Part shown: positions 9,439 to 19,083 of the stretch, in pieces | How positions within the stretch are numbered: position 1 is the first letter of the stretch | Layout: every line of letters begins with the position of its first letter | Origin: Saccharospirillum mangrovi | Lineage (GTDB): Bacteria; Pseudomonadota; Gammaproteobacteria; Pseudomonadales; Natronospirillaceae | NCBI RefSeq assembly: GCF_003367315.1 | Contig: NZ_CP031415.1 | Location: 2,044,001-2,108,000 of the forward strand | Direction: 5' to 3' | DNA length: 64,000 nucleotides | Made by a program: the position numbers and the translations under genes | The notes under the pieces: generated by a model | Seen by the model: the letters and a program-made list of their open reading frames with translations, nothing else | What the model was told of the DNA's origin: nothing | Databases searched by the model: none

Positions 9439-10561
9439 GACGCTGCTCTTCCAAATAATCCAACAAGGGTTCGGTCACCAAAGTCTGACGCCAACCCAGC
9501 ATAGACGCCGGTGCCTGATACGGCCCCTGCGGAAAACCGCTGCGAACCAAGGCTTCCAGTTGCTTGCGACGCGCCAGCACTTCAACCGGCACAGCCAGTT
9601 GCTCGGCCATACGCGCCAACTGTTCTTTGGCGCCGCGCATCAATTCGGCCTGCGCGACCGGCAACGGCCCAGGCACGCGCGTCGGCCAAAGTTCCCGTGG
9701 TGTAGATTGGGCCTGCGCCAGGATGTCCAAAATGGCGTCAGCAAACATTCGTACTTTGCGCGGGTGCAGATTTTTCAGCCGCCCCAGTGCTGCCCTGTCG
9801 GTCGGCATGGTATCGGCGATCTCAATGATTTCGGCGTCCGACAGAATGCGCGACCGGTTAACGTTCTGTTGCCGCGCTTCCTGCTCTCGCCACTGCGCCA
9901 ATTGCTGCAACGCCGACAAGCGACCGCCTTTCAATTTCCAGGCACCACGCAGGCGCAAATAATAGTCGGCTGGCTCGGTGGGCAGGCTATCAGCGGCGGC
10001 GCGGTTACTGTCTTCAATCACCCAGTCGAAACGGCCTTGTTCACGTAACGGCGGCGCCAGTTGGTTGAACAGTTTTTCCAACCAATAAACGTCGGCGGCG
10101 GCGTAATCGCATTGAATGGCATCCAACGGCCGCTTCAACCAATCGCTGCGCGTGGCTTCTTTGGGCAACTGAACATCGAACACGGCATCGACCAGGCGGG
10201 CAAAACCCATTTGCAGATCGTGGTTGGCTAAGGCTGCGGCAATCTGGGTATCGAATACCGGAAACACCCGGGCGCCGGTGCTGTGCAATAACACCTCGGC
10301 GTCTTCCGATAAAGAGTGAAATACCTTGATGATGGCCGGGTCTTCGAGCACCGCGACCAACGGTGACCAATCGCTGATGGTCAACGGATCGATCAGGCTG
10401 CAACGGCCATCCAACGCCACCTGAATCAATCCCAGCCGCGCGAAATAGGTTTCGGTGCGAACGAATTCGGTATCCAGCGCCAGCACCTTGGCTTGCCGCC
10501 AAGGCTCGCAAGCTTGCGCCAAAGCGGCATCGCCGGTGATCCACACCGGCGCGTCAGTCAT
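9422..10561 (-). CDS. rnd: Ribonuclease D
   Basis: A 3'-5' exoribonuclease of the DEDD superfamily that trims tRNA precursors and other structured RNAs. The ATG at 10561 gives a 379-residue protein beginning MTDAPVWITG, matching the family N-terminus. The open frame extends 45 codons further upstream inside recR, but that extension is not conserved-looking. The exonuclease motif ALDTEFVRTETY lies near residues 30-41, and the HSLSEDAEVL and YAAADVYWL motifs supply the other acidic residues. An HRDC domain occupies the C-terminal half. The start overlaps the recR stop by 8 bp. Confidence 0.93.
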   Translation of the reverse strand: MTDAPVWITGDAALAQACEPWRQAKVLALDTEFVRTETYFARLGLIQVALDGRCSLIDPLTISDWSPLVAVLEDPAIIKVFHSLSEDAEVLLHSTGARVFPVFDTQIAAALANHDLQMGFARLVDAVFDVQLPKEATRSDWLKRPLDAIQCDYAAADVYWLEKLFNQLAPPLREQGRFDWVIEDSNRAAADSLPTEPADYYLRLRGAWKLKGGRLSALQQLAQWREQEARQQNVNRSRILSDAEIIEIADTMPTDRAALGRLKNLHPRKVRMFADAILDILAQAQSTPRELWPTRVPGPLPVAQAELMRGAKEQLARMAEQLAVPVEVLARRKQLEALVRSGFPQGPYQAPASMLGWRQTLVTEPLLDYLEEQRHATDS

Positions 10562-11165
10562 GCTCGAAGCCAAGCTTCCTCCGGTCGCTGAGCGCATGTG
10601 ACAAGGTGCTGCTGTCCACTCGACCGAGTTCTCGGCCAGACGGCACGCCTTGCGCCAGGCGGGAAATTTCGACGCCCAACGGACGTAATTGCTCAATCAA
10701 ATAATGCGCGGTGGCTTCGCCTTCCATGTTGGCGTTGGTCGCCAACACGACTTCGCGCACGCCGCCTTCGCTAACGCGCGCAACCAATAGCGGCACGCCC
10801 AATTCATCCGGGCCGATGCCGTCAATCGGCGACAACTGCCCCTGCAAAATAAAATACTGCCCGCTGTAGCTGCCCGATTGCTCAATGGCTTCGCGATCAG
10901 CCGGTGTTTCCACCACACACAACAAGGACGCATCGCGATCGGCATCACTGCACAGTTCGCACAACGGCTGTTCGCTCAGTGCCCGGCACCGCTCACAATG
11001 TTGCACGCCATCCAGCGCTGCACTCAGCGCCTGCGCCAGACTGGCCGCACCGGCACGATCACGCTCCAACAACTGCAACGCCATGCGTTGCGCCGAGCGA
11101 GTGCCCACCCCAGGCAAAACCTGGAGTGCGTCCATCAAGCGTTCAGTGAGCGGGGTGTAACTCAT
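10554..11165 (-). CDS. recR: Recombination protein RecR
   Basis: Part of the RecFOR complex that loads RecA on gapped DNA. The 203-residue protein shows the N-terminal helix-hairpin-helix (LPGVGTRSAQRMA, residues 18-30) and the four-cysteine zinc finger (CERC...CELC, 58-73). The Toprim domain starts at CVVETPAD, and a Walker B-like C-terminus follows. It lies 11 bp after ybaB in the conserved dnaX-ybaB-recR order. Confidence 0.95.
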   Translation of the reverse strand: MSYTPLTERLMDALQVLPGVGTRSAQRMALQLLERDRAGAASLAQALSAALDGVQHCERCRALSEQPLCELCSDADRDASLLCVVETPADREAIEQSGSYSGQYFILQGQLSPIDGIGPDELGVPLLVARVSEGGVREVVLATNANMEGEATAHYLIEQLRPLGVEISRLAQGVPSGRELGRVDSSTLSHALSDRRKLGFEHD

Positions 11166-11176
11166 GCGATCCTGGC

Positions 11177-11500
11177 TTAGAACGGCATCTTGAAGCCGGG
11201 CGGAAGTTGCATGCCGGCAGTCAGCGATGACATTTTTTCCTGGCTGTAGGCTTCAACTTTACGCACCGCGTCGTTGACGGCGGCGGCCAGTAAATCTTCC
11301 AGCAGTTCTTTGTCTTCTTCGAGCACAGAATCGTCGAGCGTGACTTGCTTGACGTCGTGGCGACCGTTCATCACCACCTTAACCAGACCCGCACCGGATT
11401 CGCCCGTCACCTCAGCATTGGCGACTTCATCCTGCATGCGCTTCATGTCTTCCTGCATCTTCTGGGCCTGTTTCATCAGGTTACCCATGCCACCTTTCAT
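11177..11500 (-). CDS. ybaB: Nucleoid-associated protein YbaB/EbfC
   Basis: A small dimeric DNA-binding protein. The ATG at 11500 gives a 107-residue protein starting [16 protein letters not shown]. The frame is open to 11593, but that stretch overlaps dnaX and lacks family similarity. The long N-terminal helix and the C-terminal [12 protein letters not shown] end are typical. The gene follows the dnaX stop by 4 bp, so it is cotranscribed with dnaX and recR. Confidence 0.94.
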   Translation of the reverse strand: MKGGMGNLMKQAQKMQEDMKRMQDEVANAEVTGESGAGLVKVVMNGRHDVKQVTLDDSVLEEDKELLEDLLAAAVNDAVRKVEAYSQEKMSSLTAGMQLPPGFKMPF

Positions 11501-11504
11501 CGTT

Positions 11505-13598
11505 TCAGGCTCCTGTCGGTAATGGATTAAAACGGGGTTGGACGGTATCGGTGCGCAGTTCCGCAGCAAAATCACTGACCAGTGACTGCACAAACCGATC
11601 CTCTTGCAGATCGTTCACCGCGCGTTCCCAGGCGGCCCGATTTAACTGATCGAGCCAGGCCTGAGGGGTTTTTTCAGCGGCGCCAAATTCGTAATCGAAA
11701 CCCTGGAAACCGGGCAGCACCGTCGCCAAGGCTTCACGCAGCCGCTGGCTGTGGGTGTCGTTCATCAACTTGCGATAATTAGTGGCGATCAACAGTTGGG
11801 CGCGACCGTCGGCATAGGCCTGCCACTGCGAATGGGCAAAGAGCGTGCGCGTCATGCCACTGAGGCCCAGCTTATAGAGCGTGACCTGCCACCAGCCCTG
11901 GGGGTCGGCGTCGAAATCCACTTCCGGCCAGCGCGCCGGATTGATGTCTTCGTCAGTGCCGTTAACAGCGTCGGCTTCTATGCCGGCAACTGAGGCAGAG
12001 ACGTTGCCAGCTGCTGGTTCTTCTATTAATGCCGGTCCGTCTACTAAAGCTGGCGCGACAGACTCAAAACCGTCCTCTGCCGCCATCGGTGGTGCCAATG
12101 CAGCAACATCCGTCAATTCTTCCGCTACAACCGTCGCAGCCACCCAGTGAGCCAGGGCCTGATCAACGGCGGCTTCGGCTTCCAGAACTTCCGCCTCAGC
12201 GATGGCATCGTCCTGGGCGGCTTCGTCTTCCCAGGGCGGTATTGAAGCAGCAACAGGTTCAGGCGCCGGGTCGGGTTCCGGCAACGACGCATTCATCGGC
12301 TCTTCGTTGACCGGTGGTTCGGCATTGTGCGACTCAAACTCAACCACTTCGGTTTGAGAAGGCGATGGAACCACTTCTGTTGTGGCGGGCTCCGTTTGCT
12401 CCACAGCAGCCTGGTGAGGCGCGCTATCAGCCGGTGGTGTCGGTTCCGACGTTGTTGGCAAGGCTGGTGCCGACTGGCTCGCCAGCGGCGGCAAATCAGA
12501 CACCGAACGCGCCGGGCTGGGACTGAACGCCAGCATACGCAGCAACGCCATTTCAAAACCGGCGCGTTCACTCGGCGCCAACGCCAGGTCTTTCACCGAG
12601 GCGGTGCCGAATTGATAGAACAGATGCACGTCTTCCGGCTGCGCCGCTTGTGCCAGCGCCACCAGCACATTGCGGTCGCCTTTGGAATTATCCAGCGCAT
12701 CGGGGGCGGCCTGGGCGATGGCGACACGGTGCAGCGTCGACAGCAATTCGTTCATCAGGGCGCGAAAGTCGGGCGCGTGCTCGGCAAGTTCCGCCACTTG
12801 CGCCATTAAGGCTGAGGCGTCTTTTTCGATCAGACCGCGCACCAGATTCAGCACCCGCTTGAGATCGACCGTACCCAGCATGGCCGCCACTTCGGTTTCA
12901 CGCAGTTGGCCTTCGCCAAAGGCAATGGCCTGATCGGTCAGGCTGAGTGCATCGCGCATACTGCCAGCGGCGGCTTCGGCCAACAGCCAGAGCGACGGAT
13001 CGTCGAACGGCACGGTTTCTTCTGCGAGGATGTGCTGCAAGTAACCGACGATGCCTTCGCGGGTCATGCTTTTCAGGTTGAACTGCAAACAGCGCGACAG
13101 CACCGTCACCGGCAGTTTCTGCGGGTCGGTGGTGGCGAGCAGGAATTTGACGTGCGGTGGTGGTTCTTCGAGGGTTTTTAACAACGCATTGAAGCTGTGC
13201 GTCGACAGCATGTGCACTTCGTCGATCAGATAAATCTTGTAGCGGCCACGCGTCGGCGCGTACTGAACGTTGTCGAGCAACTCGCGGGTGTCTTCCACCC
13301 GGGTGCGGGACGCGGCGTCGATTTCCAGCAAATCAACAAACCGGCCTTCGGCAATTTCGCGGCAGGCCGAACAAACACCGCAAGGGCGCGAGCTGACGCC
13401 CTGTTCGCAATTGAGGCTCTTGGCGAGCAATCGCGCCAACGTCGTCTTACCCACCCCACGGGTGCCGGTAAACAAATAGGCATGATGCAGACGCTGCTGA
13501 TCTAAGGCATTGATCAGCGCTTTGAGCACGTGGGACTGACCCACCATGTCGGAAAAGGTGGCCGGTCGCCACTTGCGTGCCAGTACCTGATAGGACAT
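11505..13598 (-). CDS. dnaX: DNA polymerase III subunits gamma/tau
   Basis: The ATPase that organises the clamp loader and couples the polymerases at the fork. The 697-residue protein has Walker [10 protein letters not shown] near residues 45-53, a four-cysteine zinc motif (CEQG...CGVCSACR, about 64-79), DEVH Walker B near 126 and the sensor 1 region [13 protein letters not shown]. Residues 365-560 are a low-complexity Pro/Glu/Ala linker, followed by the tau C-terminal domain that binds the polymerase and DnaB. I see no A-rich slippery site in the linker for a short gamma form. The 4.5S RNA gene lies upstream on the same strand. Confidence 0.95.
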   Translation of the reverse strand: MSYQVLARKWRPATFSDMVGQSHVLKALINALDQQRLHHAYLFTGTRGVGKTTLARLLAKSLNCEQGVSSRPCGVCSACREIAEGRFVDLLEIDAASRTRVEDTRELLDNVQYAPTRGRYKIYLIDEVHMLSTHSFNALLKTLEEPPPHVKFLLATTDPQKLPVTVLSRCLQFNLKSMTREGIVGYLQHILAEETVPFDDPSLWLLAEAAAGSMRDALSLTDQAIAFGEGQLRETEVAAMLGTVDLKRVLNLVRGLIEKDASALMAQVAELAEHAPDFRALMNELLSTLHRVAIAQAAPDALDNSKGDRNVLVALAQAAQPEDVHLFYQFGTASVKDLALAPSERAGFEMALLRMLAFSPSPARSVSDLPPLASQSAPALPTTSEPTPPADSAPHQAAVEQTEPATTEVVPSPSQTEVVEFESHNAEPPVNEEPMNASLPEPDPAPEPVAASIPPWEDEAAQDDAIAEAEVLEAEAAVDQALAHWVAATVVAEELTDVAALAPPMAAEDGFESVAPALVDGPALIEEPAAGNVSASVAGIEADAVNGTDEDINPARWPEVDFDADPQGWWQVTLYKLGLSGMTRTLFAHSQWQAYADGRAQLLIATNYRKLMNDTHSQRLREALATVLPGFQGFDYEFGAAEKTPQAWLDQLNRAAWERAVNDLQEDRFVQSLVSDFAAELRTDTVQPRFNPLPTGA

Positions 13599-13703
13599 GA
13601 CGGCTCGGGGTTGAAAATTCGACGGACGCCTATCCTAACCGGGATGGCTGGATGCTGCCAGATGGTTAGGAAAAAACGAGATAAAACAGGAAGTTAGATC
13701 GGC

Positions 13704-13818
<115 letters not shown>

Positions 13819-13834
13819 TAACGCAGAGCGCGGC

Positions 13835-13862
13835 ATTATGCCTGCCTGATTAAAAATCTCAA
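13835..13862 (-). promoter_or_regulatory. Candidate sigma-70 promoter for ffs
   Basis: On the minus strand TTGAGA (13857-13862) and CATAAT (13835-13840) are 16 bp apart. A GC-rich discriminator lies between them and the RNA, as in growth-rate-controlled stable RNA promoters. The -10 box lies 16 nt before the mapped RNA 5' end, so a short leader may be processed off. Confidence 0.6.
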
Positions 13863-14070
13863 GCGCCGCAAGGCTTCTATACTGCGGCCAGACATGAACA
13901 CCTGACCGGGCAGGCAGCGGACGATGAATCGCACTAAAGCGACCCTGCGGCTTCGCTGGTTACCGGCCGCCTTAATCAGCGTTCAGACCAACTTGCTGCA
14001 AACGACCAAGGAATCCAGACGGCCCCGCTGACCGTACTGAGCAATGGACATTGCGAATGAGACATCACCG

Positions 14071-15021
14071 ATGAACCGACTGACCCTGGCCGTCAGCAGT
14101 TGCCTGCTCGGCGACAGCGTACGCTACAACGGCGGCCACAAGCTGCACCGCTGGTTGACCAATACCCTGGGCCAATACGCCGACTTTCGCCCGTTCTGCC
14201 CGGAAGTGGGTATTGGTCTGGGCATCCCGCGTGAACCCATTCGCCTGATTCAAACCGATACCGGCACCCGCGCCGTCAACACCACCAACGCCGCTGTTGA
14301 CCACACCGAAGCGTTGCAACACTACGCGCAATCCATCCTGCCGCAGTTGGACGACATTGACGGCTACGTGGTGATGCAAGGCTCGCCGTCGTGCGGCATG
14401 GAACGCGTCAAGTTGTACAACGGACACGCCATTCCGGAAAAAAATGGCGTCGGCATTCACACCCAGACGGTTCTGCAACACCGCCCCGGTTTGCCGGTAG
14501 AAGAAAGCGGCCGACTAAGTGACGCCGCTCTGGCCGAAAACTTCGTACAGCGGTTGTACGTTCACAACCAATGGCGCACTCAACAACCCTGGCAATCGGC
14601 CAAGGCACTCATCGATTTTCATTCCCGGCAAAAATATTTACTGATGATGCACGACTACAACCGCTACAAATCGCTGGGCCGACTGCTAGCCGATTTAAGC
14701 GACCGGGAAAGCCTCGCCGAACTGGGTCAGCGGTATTTTATTGAACTGATGGACGCGCTGAAAAAAATCCCCAAACGCGGCCAACGCGTCAACGTGTTGC
14801 AACACTTACTCGGCTATTTCAAACAGCAATTATCCGACAAAGAAAAAGCATCATTGCGACACAGCATTGAGCAATATCAGAACGCCATCGTGCCGTTTAT
14901 TGTGCCCATCGCGCTGCTAAAGCATTACGTCTTCCTGCACGGCGATGCCTTTCCCTATCTGGTGCAACAAAGCGTCCTCGATCCCTATCCGGAATCTTTG
15001 GGGTTGCGCAATCCGATTTAA
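14071..15021 (+). CDS. DUF523 and DUF1722 (YbgA-like) protein
   Basis: A 316-residue two-domain protein. The N-terminal DUF523 (about 1-150) has SSCLLGDSVRYNG and the motif GSPSCG, whose cysteines may bind a metal or Fe-S centre. The C-terminal DUF1722 (about 190-310) corresponds to E. coli YbgA. In E. coli ybgA lies directly upstream of the photolyase gene phr, and the same order is seen here, which argues for a role linked to photo-damage. No activity is established. I chose the ATG at 14071 because the DUF523 core begins there; an ATG at 14044 would add nine residues. Confidence 0.88.
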   Translation: MNRLTLAVSSCLLGDSVRYNGGHKLHRWLTNTLGQYADFRPFCPEVGIGLGIPREPIRLIQTDTGTRAVNTTNAAVDHTEALQHYAQSILPQLDDIDGYVVMQGSPSCGMERVKLYNGHAIPEKNGVGIHTQTVLQHRPGLPVEESGRLSDAALAENFVQRLYVHNQWRTQQPWQSAKALIDFHSRQKYLLMMHDYNRYKSLGRLLADLSDRESLAELGQRYFIELMDALKKIPKRGQRVNVLQHLLGYFKQQLSDKEKASLRHSIEQYQNAIVPFIVPIALLKHYVFLHGDAFPYLVQQSVLDPYPESLGLRNPI

Positions 15022-15131
15022 ATTCGAGTGAACCAAAATACTCAGGCAGTGCGTATGTATGAGCGCTGATGTTTAAGCGCCTGTGTTTCCAAGGCAAGGC
15101 TCCCAAAACAACCTTCATTTAAGGGTGCGGT

Positions 15132-16517
15132 GTGACTGCAACACATCTGGTCTGGTTCCGAAACGATCTGCGCACGCACGACAATGCGGCGCTGAGCCAC
15201 GCTTGTTCACTTGCGCAGAACGGCGATCGGGTATTGGCGGTCTTTTTATGGACACCGGAACAGTGGGATCAACACGACTACGGCACGCCACGCCGCTTCG
15301 CCTGGGTCGATGCACTCAAGACGTTGGAGCACCGGCTGGCCGCGCTGGGCATTGAATTTTCACTGCTTGAATCAAGCGACTGGCAGCACGGCGTTGACGA
15401 CTTGATGGCACTGGCTAAGGCCGTTAACGCGCGCTCACTCAGCCTGCATCGTGAGTTCGGCTGGGACGAAGTTCAACGCGATCAATACGCCCTGGCCTGC
15501 GCCCAAAACGCTGGCATCGATCGCCACGTTTTTGAAGACAGAGTGACCTGGGATCCAAGCCAAATCCTGACCGGCCAAGGCGAAATGTATCGGGTGGTCA
15601 CTCCCTATAAAAAAGCCTGGTTACGGCAATTGGCGGACGTAAGTCTGTCAACTCCATTGCCCGAGCCCAAAGCGATAGGCCCGGCCATTCAAACTCGCGT
15701 TCACTACCCGAAAGTGCAATCGCTGGCACAGGTTGAACTGCCCTTGAATGAGACGGCAGCCCTGATTCAGTTGGATCGATTCATTGATCTAACAGTGACG
15801 GACTATCAAACCCAGCGCGATTTTCCGTCCGTAGACGGCACCTCAAAATTATCGGCGGCGTTAGCCAACGGCGCTGTCAGTTTGCGCCAGTGTTTCAGCG
15901 CCGTTTTGCAGCATCCGAAACGCGATCATCCGGGATTGCAGACCTGGCTGTCGGAATTAATCTGGCGGGAGTTCTATCATTATTTGCTGTATTGGCGTCC
16001 GGAACTCGCCAAGCACCAACCGTTCTATTCACGCTGGGACGCTTTCCCCTGGCGCAACGACAAAGCGCGCCTCGACGCCTGGCAGAACGGCCAGACCGGT
16101 GTCCCCATCGTCGATGCAGGCATGCGGCAACTGGCGCACACCGGTTGGATGCACAATCGAGTGCGCATGATCGTCGCCATGTATCTGGTGAAAATTCTGC
16201 AAGTCGATTGGCGCCTGGGCGAACGCTGGTTTGCGCGCTCGCTGCTCGACATTGACTTCGCCAGCAACAACGGTGGCTGGCAATGGTGCGCGGCGACAGG
16301 CGTCGATGCCGCACCGTATTTTCGCATCTTTAATCCGGTCACTCAGTCACAACGTTTTGACCCCGAAGGCAATTACATCCGCCGTTGGTTACCGGAATTA
16401 TCAGCGCTCGATAATCGCCAAATTCATTCGCCCGATGCCGTGCCCGGTTATTCAAAACCGTTGATCGATTACCAGCAGGCTCGCGCGGAAACTCTGGCGT
16501 TATTTAAGGCGCTTTAA
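15132..16517 (+). CDS. phrB: Deoxyribodipyrimidine photolyase
   Basis: Uses blue light and reduced FAD to split cyclobutane pyrimidine dimers in DNA. The 461-residue protein has the N-terminal antenna domain (HLVWFRNDLRTHDN, residues 5-18). In the C-terminal FAD domain the motifs WREFYHYLL, the HNRVRM segment and DIDFASNNGGWQW are visible. It starts with GTG at 15132 in a spot where the family N-terminus fits exactly. It is the second gene of the nine-gene plus-strand run to 21839. Confidence 0.95.
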   Translation: MTATHLVWFRNDLRTHDNAALSHACSLAQNGDRVLAVFLWTPEQWDQHDYGTPRRFAWVDALKTLEHRLAALGIEFSLLESSDWQHGVDDLMALAKAVNARSLSLHREFGWDEVQRDQYALACAQNAGIDRHVFEDRVTWDPSQILTGQGEMYRVVTPYKKAWLRQLADVSLSTPLPEPKAIGPAIQTRVHYPKVQSLAQVELPLNETAALIQLDRFIDLTVTDYQTQRDFPSVDGTSKLSAALANGAVSLRQCFSAVLQHPKRDHPGLQTWLSELIWREFYHYLLYWRPELAKHQPFYSRWDAFPWRNDKARLDAWQNGQTGVPIVDAGMRQLAHTGWMHNRVRMIVAMYLVKILQVDWRLGERWFARSLLDIDFASNNGGWQWCAATGVDAAPYFRIFNPVTQSQRFDPEGNYIRRWLPELSALDNRQIHSPDAVPGYSKPLIDYQQARAETLALFKAL

Positions 16518-16583
16518 ACATTCAAATAACACGGATCGATTCATTCATGCACAGCAAAACTCATTCATACAGAGCACAACACC

Positions 16584-17012
16584 ATGACCCTCATTGAACG
16601 CGTTCAAGCGCTTTACAACGATTTGGGACCGAACAACGTCAGCCGCGATCGGCTGAGCGAGCTGTACGACGACGATGTCGTGTTTATCGACCCGATGCAT
16701 CGCATCGAAGGGCTCGATGCACTGGCGCACTATTTTGCCGGGCTTTACCAAAATCTCACCGATATCGAGTTTCGTTATTTAAGCCATTGGGCAAACGACC
16801 ACGAAGCCGTGCTGCGCTGGGAGATGACTTATCGCCATCCGAAAATTGCCAAAGGTCGCGCCATTACATTACCGGGCGTGACGTTTTTGCAATTCGATGA
16901 TCGCATTCGACGCCACCAGGATTATTTCGACAGCAACCAGATGCTGTTTGACCACTTACCGATCATCGGCCCTGTTTTGGGTTGGCTGAAAAGCCGGCTG
17001 AATTCCGATTAA
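16584..17012 (+). CDS. NTF2-like (SnoaL-type) small protein
   Basis: A 142-residue single-domain protein of the NTF2/SnoaL fold: a helical start (VQALYNDLGP), the FIDPMHRIEGLDAL segment and a beta-rich second half with WEMTY. Such proteins are cone-shaped binders or enzymes of small hydrophobic molecules. Homologues occur beside phr and cfa in similar clusters, so a lipid-linked substrate is plausible, but nothing in the sequence fixes the reaction. It lies 14 bp before the FAD oxidoreductase. Confidence 0.82.
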   Translation: MTLIERVQALYNDLGPNNVSRDRLSELYDDDVVFIDPMHRIEGLDALAHYFAGLYQNLTDIEFRYLSHWANDHEAVLRWEMTYRHPKIAKGRAITLPGVTFLQFDDRIRRHQDYFDSNQMLFDHLPIIGPVLGWLKSRLNSD

Positions 17013-17026
17013 GGACAGACTGATTT

Positions 17027-18292
17027 ATGACTCAACGCATCGCCATCATCGGCAGTGGCATCGCCGGTCTGACCACCGCACGATTGCTGCACTCACAGTT
17101 CGACATCGAACTGTATGAACAGAGCGAATTACTCGGCGGCCACACCCACACGCAAGACGTCGAGTTGGATGGAAAAATCTATCCGGTCAACACTGGTTTT
17201 ATCGTTTACAACGATTGGGTGTATCACAACTTCAACCGACTGATGGCGCCACTCGATGTCGCCCGCGAAGCCACGGAAATGAGCTTCAGTGTGCGCGACG
17301 ACAAAGCCGGCCTGGAATACAACGGCCACAACCTGGACACCTTATTTGCCCAACGCCGTAACCTTTTTCGGCCAGCGTTTCTCGGTATGTTGCGTGACAT
17401 TATCCGGTTCAATAAACGCAGTCTGGCCGACCTGGATTCGGGTCGCTTAAAACCGGAATTAACGCTGGGCGAATACTTTCGCCAAGGTGGTTACGGCAAG
17501 GCTTTTATTCGCCACTACATTGTGCCAATGGGCGCGGCAATCTGGTCGTCCGGTGAAGCGGATATGGAACAATTCCCGGCGCTGTTTTTTGTGCGATTTT
17601 TTAAAAATCATGGCTTGTTGTCGATCAGGCATCGGCCACAGTGGTATGTCATCCAGGGCGGTTCGCGCGCCTACATCGATCCGTTAATTGCACCGTTCAA
17701 AGATCGCGTGCATACCGGGCATGGCGTGACCCGAGTCGAGCGTGACGACCAGGGCGTCAGTCTGCACTTTTTCAACGGCCATCAGGAACGTTTTGATCAG
17801 GTGGTGTTTGCCTGTCATTCTGACCAGGCGCTGGCGTTGCTGGCGAATCCGACGGACAACGAGCGAAGAATTCTCGGCGCCCTGCCATACCGTTCGAACG
17901 AGGTTGTGTTGCACACCGACACCCGTTTGTTGCCGCGTAATAGAAAAGCCTGGGCGGCCTGGAATTACCATTTACCGGCGTCGCCGGACGAAGCCGTCGG
18001 CCTCACCTACAACATGAATATTCTGCAGAATTTCCGCGACGCGCCGGAAACCTTTTGCGTCACGCTGAACCGTACTGATCGCATTGCACCGGAAAAAATC
18101 ATTAACCAATTTAACTATGCCCATCCGGTGTTTACCCAAGCCGGCATCGAAGCGCAACAGCAATACCACCGCATTGGCAACCGCCATCGCAGCCATTTCT
18201 GCGGGGCTTATTGGTTCAACGGTTTTCACGAAGACGGCGTCAACAGCGCCTTGCGGGTAGCGAGCGATTTGGGCGTGGAGCCATGGCAATGA
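17027..18292 (+). CDS. FAD-dependent amine-oxidase-like oxidoreductase
   Basis: A 421-residue flavoprotein with the dinucleotide-binding motif IGSGIAGLTTARLL (residues 8-21) followed by YEQSELLGGHTHT. This matches the NAD(P)-binding amine oxidase/desaturase-like family that travels with DUF1365 and cyclopropane synthase. It probably oxidises or desaturates a fatty acyl chain, by analogy with the flavoproteins needed for furan fatty acids in Rhodobacter; that assignment is inference. The stop overlaps the next start as ATGA, giving translational coupling. Confidence 0.87.
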   Translation: MTQRIAIIGSGIAGLTTARLLHSQFDIELYEQSELLGGHTHTQDVELDGKIYPVNTGFIVYNDWVYHNFNRLMAPLDVAREATEMSFSVRDDKAGLEYNGHNLDTLFAQRRNLFRPAFLGMLRDIIRFNKRSLADLDSGRLKPELTLGEYFRQGGYGKAFIRHYIVPMGAAIWSSGEADMEQFPALFFVRFFKNHGLLSIRHRPQWYVIQGGSRAYIDPLIAPFKDRVHTGHGVTRVERDDQGVSLHFFNGHQERFDQVVFACHSDQALALLANPTDNERRILGALPYRSNEVVLHTDTRLLPRNRKAWAAWNYHLPASPDEAVGLTYNMNILQNFRDAPETFCVTLNRTDRIAPEKIINQFNYAHPVFTQAGIEAQQQYHRIGNRHRSHFCGAYWFNGFHEDGVNSALRVASDLGVEPWQ

Positions 18293-19083
18293 ACAGTCGG
18301 TTGTACGAGGGCTGGGTACGGCATCGGCGCTACGCGCCCAAAGCGCATCGGCTGAACTATCCGCTGTTTATGCTTTATCTCGATCTGGATGAAATCGACG
18401 CTGTGTTTGCGCAATCGCGTTTTTGGTCGCGTGAAACCTTCAACTGGGCCAGCTTTCGCCGCGCCGATTATTTCGCGCCGGAAAGAGGAGATTTAAAAGC
18501 GGCCGTCATTGATCGCATTTGCGAACTCAGCCATTTAAAACCGCAGCATATTCACTCCGTTCGCATGCTGACGCATCTGCGTTATCTCGGCATTGCCTTC
18601 AATCCGGTGACCTTTTATTACGCTTTCGATGAACACAATACCCTGCTCGCCATCATGCCCGAAGTGACCAACACGCCCTGGGGTGAACGCCATCAATACG
18701 TGCTGACAGCGCAAGCCGGCGCTGGCGCCCACGAACCGCAGCGGCAACATCGCCATTACCGCGAATACCATCTGGACAAGGCGTTTCATGTGTCGCCGTT
18801 TTTACCGATGGAAATGAAATATCGCTGGGTGTTCGGCACGCCGGAACAGACGCTGCGCGTGCACCTGGAAAATTACCGTCAGGGCGAACGACAGTTCGAC
18901 GCCACCCTGGTGTTAGAGGCAAAAGACATCAGCAGCGCTCATTTGAACCGGGCGCTCATCCGTTTCCCCTGGATGACCGTAAAAGTCGTGACCGGCATTT
19001 ACTGGCACGCCTTACGACTCTGGTTAAAAGGCATTCGCTTCTACCCGCATCCGCGCAAGGACAAGAAGGAAACATCGGCATGA
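18289..19083 (+). CDS. DUF1365 family protein
   Basis: A 264-residue cytoplasmic protein of unknown activity, found almost always with the FAD oxidoreductase and the Cfa-like methyltransferase. I chose the ATG at 18289 because it forms an ATGA overlap with the upstream stop and has GGAG 8 nt upstream; an ATG two codons earlier is too close to that site. The start MNSRLYEGWVRHRRYAPKAH and the FNPVTFYY motif near residue 104 are family signatures. It ends in ATGA overlap with cfa. Confidence 0.87.
   Translation: MNSRLYEGWVRHRRYAPKAHRLNYPLFMLYLDLDEIDAVFAQSRFWSRETFNWASFRRADYFAPERGDLKAAVIDRICELSHLKPQHIHSVRMLTHLRYLGIAFNPVTFYYAFDEHNTLLAIMPEVTNTPWGERHQYVLTAQAGAGAHEPQRQHRHYREYHLDKAFHVSPFLPMEMKYRWVFGTPEQTLRVHLENYRQGERQFDATLVLEAKDISSAHLNRALIRFPWMTVKVVTGIYWHALRLWLKGIRFYPHPRKDKKETSA

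Noticed and set aside
11505-12600. Possible programmed frameshift in dnaX for a short gamma subunit
   Set aside because: No A-AAA-AAG-type slippery heptamer in the linker region; the only A-run (near 11668) is close to the C-terminus.
13819-14070. ECF sigma (ChrR-type) promoter before the photolyase operon
   Set aside because: I found no TGATCC-type -35 with a matching -10 in this stretch or before 15132; the TATACT near 13878 lacks a -35.
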